Positions 59,005 to 64,000 of a stretch of 64,000 bases of DNA are shown piece after piece. The translations under genes and the position numbers were made by a program. The notes beneath the pieces were generated by a model. That model saw only the letters and a program-made list of their open reading frames with translations, was not told the origin of the DNA and did not search any database. This stretch comes from Chloroflexota bacterium (GTDB taxonomy: Bacteria; Chloroflexota; Dehalococcoidia; Tepidiformales; Tepidiformaceae): positions 1 through 64,000 of the forward strand of contig JACRBT010000009.1 of the NCBI GenBank assembly GCA_016234445.1. The letters run 5' to 3'. Positions within the stretch are counted from its first letter, which is position 1. Each line of letters opens with the position of its first letter.

Positions 59005-61546
59005 CGCAAAGCAAATCGGACGCCGCCGCCTTCTCAAGCTTGGCGGCGGGGCGGCAGCCGGGGTGGCAGCAGCGGCGGTGGTCTCCGGTGTCGGCACCCG
59101 TTCGGGCGAGCACACGATCAAGGCGAACGCTGCGGGGCTCGACCGCTGGGGCCGCCAGGCCGGCCAGTGGATCCCAAGTTGCTGCAACATGTGCGGCGGC
59201 CAGTGCGGGATCATGGTCCACGTCGTCAACGGTGTCGTCGAGAAGATCGAGCCGAACAACTGGAACCCGAACAACTACACCAACATCTCTTCCGACTGGG
59301 CCGACGGCTACACGGTGGAGCAGGGCTGCAAGGAAGGCGCAACCATCTGCCCGAAGGGCAACGCCGGCATCATGTCCCTGTACGACCCGGACCGCCTGAA
59401 GACTCCCTTGAGGCGGACCAACCCGGACAAGTCAGTCGGCGCCGACCCGAAGTGGCAGGAAATCTCTTGGGACCAGGCGCTCGACGAGATCGCGGCCAAG
59501 ATGAAGACGCTGCGTGACGGCGGCGAGGCCCACAAGCTGGTCTGGTTCAGCGAAGACCATTCCTTCACGCACCCGCAACAGGACTTCTGCGCCCTCTACG
59601 GTACGCCGAACTATTCCAACCATGCGAACCTCTGCGACGTCTCGCGCAAGGCCTCGTTCAAGTCGGTGTTGGGTGACGAGCGGCCGCTCGCCGACTTCAT
59701 CGAGTCCAGGTACATCATGCTCTTCGGGTGGAACCCCACGTCGGCGATCAAGTGGGTGCACCTGCCGCGCATCATCACCCGTGCCATCGAGAATGGCGCC
59801 CGGATGGTCGTCGTGGACCCATACATGTCCGACACCGCCGCCAAAGCCCAGGAGTGGGTCCCGATCCGGCCGTCGACCGACGGGGCGTTTGCCCTGGCGC
59901 TCGCGCACGTCATCATCCGCGACAACCTCTACGACAAGGACTTCGTGGAGAAGTGGACGGTCGGCTTCGACCAGTTCTCCGCCTTCGTAAAGGACAAGAC
60001 CCCACAATGGGCCGAGGGCATCACGACTGTGAAGGCCGCGACGATCGAGCGCCTGGCGAAGGAGCTCGCGACCACGAAGCCGGCGCTGGTGGACGTGTGG
60101 AGCGGTCCCGGACAGCACTCGAACGGTGTTCAGGGCGGCCGGGCGGTCGCCATCCTGAACGCGCTGATCGGGACAATCGACAAGCCCGGCGGCATGATGA
60201 ACCCGAACCGGGGCGGAGGGAAGTGGACGCAGGCCTCGCCTGACGACACCGCCGCGGCCACCCTCAAGAACGAGCGCATGGACCTGAAGACGACTGACGG
60301 CAACGTGTACCCGTTGCGCCATGGGTCCGGGGTCTATCCCCAGTCGTTCCTCAATATCATCGAAGGGAAGCCCTACGACGCCAAGATGGGGGTATTCGTT
60401 TTCCAGAACGTGATGATGTCCGTACCCGGCAACCAGAAGGTCGCGCAGGCGCTGGCCAAGCTGGAGACGGTTGTGGTGATCGACACGATGCTCAGCGAGA
60501 CCGCGATGCTCGCCGACTACGCGCTCCCCGGCACGGTGTACCTGGAGCGATACGACGTCAACGGCCACTGGGTCACCTGGCCCGTGGTTGGGCTGCGTCA
60601 GCCCGTCGTCAAGCCGATCTTCGGCCAGCCGGCGGAGTACGAAATCGTCGCCGCGCTGGGACGGCGCCTGGGGCTGAAAGACAAGTCCGGGAAGGACTTC
60701 TTCAAAGTTGGCGCGATCTCGGGCCAGCCAATCGAAGACCTCACGGCATGGTACGAAGAGCAGCTCTCCAACGAACTCAAGAACGGCAGCCCGGGCCTCA
60801 CGCTGGACGAGATGAAGAAGCTCCCCGGCGCGGTCTGGGTCGACAAGAAGGGGACGGCCTATCAGAAGTACGCGGCCGCCCTCTCCGCCGACGCCCTGAA
60901 GACGGCGTTCTACGATGGCGACCCGGCGAAGGACGGGACCCTCGTCTACGACAAGGACAAGGCGGCCGGCGGCGCGGTCATCGGTGTCGTCATCGGCGGC
61001 AAGGCCACCAAGGGCTTCGCGACGCCCAGCCGGAAGGTCGAGCTCTACGCGAAGGGGCTCGAGACGAAGAAAGGTGCCACCGGCAAGGCGGTCAACCCGC
61101 TCCCGGTGTATGAGCCGCGCGATTGGCAGCCGTCGGAGGAGTTCCCGCTCTACCTGATCAACTGGAAGGAGGCGAACCACACCCACACCCGCACCCAGAA
61201 CAACTCGTGGCTGCTGGAGATCAAACCCTTCGGGCCGCTCGTCATCCACCCTGATACCGCGAAGAAGTACGGGGTCGGCGACGACGACTACGTGTGGGTG
61301 GAATCGCCCCACGGGAAAGTGAAAGCGCGGATCAAGGTGTCGCGCCGGATGCACCCCGAGGTCGTTGGCTTGCAGCACGGCTGGGGACACACCGCCCTTG
61401 GAGAGAACGCGACCGGTCGCCGGATCATCTCGGGCCAGCGCGTCCACCGCGGGGCCTCCGATGCGGCCCTCCGGCCGACGAAGGCCGATCCCTTGTCGGG
61501 GCAGGCCCTGCACAAGGAGGCCTGCGTCAAGATCTCTAAGGCGTAG
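58991..61546 (+). CDS. Tat-exported molybdopterin oxidoreductase catalytic subunit
   Basis: The 851-residue protein begins with a Tat signal (GRRRLLKLGGG). A [4Fe-4S] site of CNMCGGQC plus a distant Cys in ICPKGNAG follows, with an unusually long linker rich in Asn. Molybdopterin segments include SLYDPDRLKTPLRR and WQEISWDQALDEIA. The Mo ligand is probably the Cys in NLCDVSRKASFK (about 215). LPGTVYLERYDVNG and a C-terminal HPDTAKKYGVGDDDYVWVES domain complete it. It belongs to the Psr/Phs/Ttr/Arr group of the DMSO reductase superfamily. Length fits ArrA- or PsrA-like enzymes better than TtrA (about 1000 residues). Substrate undetermined. Confidence 0.88.
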   Translation: MSQPDAKQIGRRRLLKLGGGAAAGVAAAAVVSGVGTRSGEHTIKANAAGLDRWGRQAGQWIPSCCNMCGGQCGIMVHVVNGVVEKIEPNNWNPNNYTNISSDWADGYTVEQGCKEGATICPKGNAGIMSLYDPDRLKTPLRRTNPDKSVGADPKWQEISWDQALDEIAAKMKTLRDGGEAHKLVWFSEDHSFTHPQQDFCALYGTPNYSNHANLCDVSRKASFKSVLGDERPLADFIESRYIMLFGWNPTSAIKWVHLPRIITRAIENGARMVVVDPYMSDTAAKAQEWVPIRPSTDGAFALALAHVIIRDNLYDKDFVEKWTVGFDQFSAFVKDKTPQWAEGITTVKAATIERLAKELATTKPALVDVWSGPGQHSNGVQGGRAVAILNALIGTIDKPGGMMNPNRGGGKWTQASPDDTAAATLKNERMDLKTTDGNVYPLRHGSGVYPQSFLNIIEGKPYDAKMGVFVFQNVMMSVPGNQKVAQALAKLETVVVIDTMLSETAMLADYALPGTVYLERYDVNGHWVTWPVVGLRQPVVKPIFGQPAEYEIVAALGRRLGLKDKSGKDFFKVGAISGQPIEDLTAWYEEQLSNELKNGSPGLTLDEMKKLPGAVWVDKKGTAYQKYAAALSADALKTAFYDGDPAKDGTLVYDKDKAAGGAVIGVVIGGKATKGFATPSRKVELYAKGLETKKGATGKAVNPLPVYEPRDWQPSEEFPLYLINWKEANHTHTRTQNNSWLLEIKPFGPLVIHPDTAKKYGVGDDDYVWVESPHGKVKARIKVSRRMHPEVVGLQHGWGHTALGENATGRRIISGQRVHRGASDAALRPTKADPLSGQALHKEACVKISKA

Positions 61547-61568
61547 CCAGACGAGTCCTCCCTGGCCT

Positions 61569-61604
61569 GGGGGAGAGGCAGCGACAGCGCGCTGCCTCTC
61601 CCCC
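61569..61604 (+). terminator. Strong hairpin terminator of the oxidoreductase operon
   Basis: GGGGGAGAGGCAGCG pairs with CGCTGCCTCTCCCCC around ACAGCG. It lies 23 nt after the catalytic-subunit stop. It has a C-rich rather than T-rich end. Confidence 0.75.
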
Positions 61605-61920
61605 CTCATGATCTGAGCAGCGGGCGGGCGCGGAAGGTTTGGCCCGCCCGCATAACAGCCGGTTCGACTCACCCGTCGCTCGGACGTCGGCCAAGGATCC
61701 CACACTATGAGTGAATCGTGTTGGGCGAGCCCATGCTGTCACTTGGAGGGAGCTGGGCCCATCGATCTTCCGATGCGGACAACATCGGGACCGCCGCGCA
61801 ACTCTCACCGACCGAGGTGGGGCCCCGCTCGATGGACGTGGTGGCGTCCCCGCACTCAACTGTGACCGCCACAACGATATCGGCTGCTGGGCGCTGACCG
61901 TACCGAGTCAACGCCCGGTC
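61605..61920. other. Intergenic stretch
   Basis: About 316 bp between convergent genes. A minus-strand frame (61705-61911) has no ribosome-binding site or recognisable domain. I see no RNA gene or strong hairpin here. Confidence 0.45.
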
Positions 61921-62370
61921 TCAGCTCTCACAGCCGATGCCATCGTGGTCGGCGTCGAACCCGTGGGGGTCGGGCGGAAGGACCTGGAACCGCTTGAACC
62001 CGACATCCTTGCAGTCGAGGTCAGGCGGTGGTGGTGGGATGCAGACGGTCGGGTAGGCCGCCGAGCAGCCAGCACGGGAGGGCGTAGCGGTCGCGGCCGG
62101 AGCCACGGTCGGCGGCCTGGTGGTGGGCGTTGCCGTCGCCGGAACGGGGGTGTTGGTGGCGGCCGCCGTATTGGTCGGCTTCGGGGTGTCGGTGGCCACG
62201 GCAGTAGCTGTCGCTTCGGGCAGAGCGGTAGCGCTAGCCGTGGACGCTGGAGTGTCATCGGCCACCTCGGACTCAGAGCCACCGCAGGACATGAGTGCGG
62301 CGAGAGCACTGACGGCGAGGCCGGCGGCCAGAGCAGCGGCGAGTCGTTTGGACGCAGGGTGCCGGGTCAT
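61921..62370 (-). CDS. Excalibur-domain lipoprotein
   Basis: The 149-residue protein has a lipoprotein signal (residues 1-29, ending ALMSCGG), a Thr/Pro/Ala linker (about 40-95) with TNTPVPATATP-type repeats, and a C-terminal Excalibur domain: LDCKDVGFKRFQ and PHGFDADHDGIGCES. Excalibur domains carry a DxDxDG calcium-binding-type loop flanked by two Cys. The function is unknown; it may anchor the protein in the cell envelope. It lies next to a second Excalibur protein gene, with a 24-nt gap. Confidence 0.82.
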   Translation of the reverse strand: MTRHPASKRLAAALAAGLAVSALAALMSCGGSESEVADDTPASTASATALPEATATAVATDTPKPTNTAAATNTPVPATATPTTRPPTVAPAATATPSRAGCSAAYPTVCIPPPPPDLDCKDVGFKRFQVLPPDPHGFDADHDGIGCES

Positions 62371-62394
62371 GGGACTTTCTCCTGTGCACCTGGG

Positions 62395-63597
62395 TTAGGG
62401 CAGGCTCTCGCATACGACTCCGTCGTCGTCGGCGTCGAGCGCGTTCACATCGGTCGGGTCGTAGGTGTTGTGGAACCACTGGGCGTGGGCCTGGGTCGTG
62501 AAGTTGGAGCAGTTGCAGGTGTTCTGACCGGCCGAGTAGCAAGCCGGGAGGGAATAGCCCCCACCGGTGGTTGGCGTGGCCGTCGGGATGGGGGTGTTCG
62601 TCGTGGTCGGCGTGGCCGCCCCCGGCGTTGTAGGGGTTGACGTAGGCGTGTGTGTCAGCGTCGCCCCACCGCCCGGCACCACGGAGAAGCTGTAGGTCGC
62701 GCAGTCGCTGGTCATAATCACCGAGTCGTCGCCGGCCGTCGTGTCGGTGTAGCGAAGGGAAGCGCCGACTGCGGACAGGCTGGCGAGCGTCTCCGCGTGC
62801 GGGTGCCCGTACTGGTTGTTGAGGCCCGCGCTGATCACCGCCACCTCCGGGTCCAGCGCCTGGAGGAAGGCGAGGGAGCTGGAGGAGTTCGAGCCGTGGT
62901 GGCCGACCTTGAGCACGTTCACGTCGCGCACCACCCCGGCCGTGAGCATGGAGGTCTCTGAGGCCGTCTCCGCGTCCCCGGTGAAGAGCACGTCCACGGA
63001 GCCGCAGGTCAGCTGGAGGACGATCGAGTCCACGTTGCTGTCGCCGGAGAGGGAAGGCGGGTGGAGCACCGGGATCTGCAGCCCACCGAGGGGGACGTTC
63101 TGGCCGCGACGAAGGGTGACGACCGACGCCCCTTCCACGTTCACAGCGGCGATGAAGGTGTCCCAGGTGGCGGTGTCGCTCGTGTCGCCGTTGAGGTAGA
63201 TGCGCTCCACCTTGAACATCCCCAGCACCTGGGCGAGCCCGCCGATGTGGTCTGCGTCCGGGTGGGTGGCGACGATGGCGTCGAGGTCGGTAATGCCGAG
63301 GGTCTGGAGCCGGGCCTTGATGGTGGTGCCGCTCCTGCCCCCGTCGATGAGGAGACGCTGGCCGTTGACGGTGATGAGGGTAGCGTCCCCCTGCCCGACA
63401 TCGATGACGACGATCTGGAAGGACGAGACCGGGGAGCTGCCGGGGGAGTCGGCGGCGAGGGCCGGGACAACGGCCCGGTGGGGGAGGGCGCCATCGGCTC
63501 CTTCGGCCGAGTTGCGGAAGAGGGAAGCGGCGGCGACGGCTCCCAAGAGCATGCCGGTAAGGGCGAGGATGGCCGCAAGTCGACGTGGGGACGCCAT
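62395..63597 (-). CDS. Secreted ComEC-like metallo-beta-lactamase-fold hydrolase with Excalibur domain
   Basis: The product has 400 residues from the ATG at 63597; the frame extends upstream to 63963 but without a credible start. A signal peptide (about 1-45) precedes a ComEC/Rec2-type MBL domain: FQIVVIDVGQGDATLI, LLIDGGRSG, THPDADHIGGL (the HxHxDH-like motif as THPDADH), FTGDAE and LKVGHHGSN. A Thr-Pro linker and an Excalibur tail (CNCSNFTTQAHAQWF, NALDADDDGVVCES) follow. ComEC MBL domains degrade one DNA strand during uptake, and secreted stand-alone versions are probably extracellular nucleases. No ComEC channel domain is present. Confidence 0.85.
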   Translation of the reverse strand: MASPRRLAAILALTGMLLGAVAAASLFRNSAEGADGALPHRAVVPALAADSPGSSPVSSFQIVVIDVGQGDATLITVNGQRLLIDGGRSGTTIKARLQTLGITDLDAIVATHPDADHIGGLAQVLGMFKVERIYLNGDTSDTATWDTFIAAVNVEGASVVTLRRGQNVPLGGLQIPVLHPPSLSGDSNVDSIVLQLTCGSVDVLFTGDAETASETSMLTAGVVRDVNVLKVGHHGSNSSSSLAFLQALDPEVAVISAGLNNQYGHPHAETLASLSAVGASLRYTDTTAGDDSVIMTSDCATYSFSVVPGGGATLTHTPTSTPTTPGAATPTTTNTPIPTATPTTGGGYSLPACYSAGQNTCNCSNFTTQAHAQWFHNTYDPTDVNALDADDDGVVCESLP

Positions 63598-64000
63598 GGA
63601 CGGAGAACCTCGGGGCGAAAGCCGTTCACCAGCACTATAGAGGCGCCAGGGAGTCGTCGTAAGATAGTTAGTCTGCTCCGCGGCAACATCGGTCATCGAG
63701 CAGGTGCCTTCGGGCGCGACAAACGTTGTCGCACTGCGCCGAAGCGCAGGGGGGCTAACGCGACAACTTAGGCTGCGTCTGGATTCGCGAGCGCGACAAA
63801 AACGACAGACCTGTCGCCCACGGAGCGCGCTGAGACGCGCCGATGCGACAGAAACTGTCGCGACTGGCGACGGGGTCAGCGGCCAACCCTTTGCAGAGAC
63901 TTTGCAAAATAGTGCAAATACCTGATTGTTCCTGGTGAACAGAGCGTGTACGGTCCCGGCCAACGAGAGGCGAGTCTTATCGGCGAGCCGTGCGTAAGCC
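63598..64000. promoter_or_regulatory. Regulatory-looking region with a cluster of GCGACA/TGTCGC palindromes
   Basis: Palindromes lie at 63716-63732 (GCGACAA-ACG-TTGTCGC), 63793-63817 (GCGACA-N13-TGTCGC) and 63845-63861 (GCGACAG-AAA-CTGTCGC), with a further half site at 63760. Towards the window edge the DNA becomes AT-richer (TTGCAAAATAGTGCAAATA at about 63901-63920). No gene lies in this segment; the sites may control the hydrolase gene or a gene beyond the edge. Confidence 0.55.

Noticed and set aside
61655-61690. tRNA-like T-arm (GGTTCGACTC)
   Set aside because: No matching acceptor, anticodon or D arm can be drawn around it.
62395-63963. Full 522-residue reading frame for the ComEC-like hydrolase
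   Set aside because: The extra N-terminal part runs through the palindrome cluster and precedes the signal peptide that begins at 63597, so it is not coding.

Overview
The window is a GC-rich bacterial chromosome segment. It carries single-copy housekeeping genes (a 5S rRNA, an S1-domain protein, clpC, rpoB, rpoC) beside Thr-Pro-rich surface proteins and an inserted replicating-element remnant. TNTPT-type linkers in secreted proteins, a large coiled-coil insertion in RpoC, an unlinked 5S gene and an rpoBC pair without rplKAJL suggest Chloroflexota, perhaps a Dehalococcoidia/Tepidiforma-like lineage. That placement is inference; no search was run.

Layout. 0-8.4 kb: three cell-surface proteins (one cut by the window edge) made of Cna-B/SpaA-like and DUF11-like modules. 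They share a C-terminal anchor, each is followed by a near-identical GGCCCCGGC terminator, and two are preceded by the same roughly 100-nt structured leader. 8.4-11 kb: a rubrerythrin-VIT1 fusion, two small membrane-anchored unknowns and 5S rRNA. 11.3-24.1 kb: S1 protein, clpC, rpoB, rpoC. 24.3-31.3 kb (minus strand): a hotdog-fold hydratase, a gluzincin-like lipoprotein, an ABC-2 exporter operon with a CRP-like palindrome upstream, and a tandem pair of enoyl-CoA hydratases. 31.5-38.3 kb: Ku, a DUF4143-type ATPase with three operator-like palindromes, an exported protein, three NTF2-like proteins in one operon, an epoxide-hydrolase-like enzyme and an SDR. 38.3-40.7 kb: a lone terminase-large-subunit homologue, a hicBA toxin-antitoxin pair and OsmC, with several 7-bp tandem arrays between them.

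40.8-52.4 kb is an accessory element: an excisionase-like HTH protein, two paralogous small unknown proteins on either side of a degenerate serine recombinase, about 3 kb without convincing genes, then a pair of 13-bp direct repeats leading into a translationally coupled replication cassette (initiator/loader-like protein, DnaB-type helicase, primase). It looks like an integrated plasmid or phage-plasmid that has lost normal integration functions.

53.6-61.5 kb is a respiratory locus: a PhnD-like binding lipoprotein, a NarX-type histidine kinase and a NarL-type regulator read without gaps, followed by a Fe-S subunit, an NrfD-type quinol subunit and a Tat-exported molybdopterin catalytic subunit. 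Gene order and sensor type resemble ttrSR-ttrBCA, but the sensor is split into a separate lipoprotein, and the substrate (tetrathionate, thiosulfate, selenate, arsenate or other) cannot be read from the sequence. 61.9-64 kb holds two secreted Excalibur-domain proteins, one a ComEC-like metallo-hydrolase, and a cluster of GCGACA/TGTCGC palindromes at the right edge.

The observations most worth following are the duplicated structured leader, the split-sensor oxidoreductase locus, the repeat-driven replication cassette, the period-7 intergenic arrays and the two palindrome clusters.
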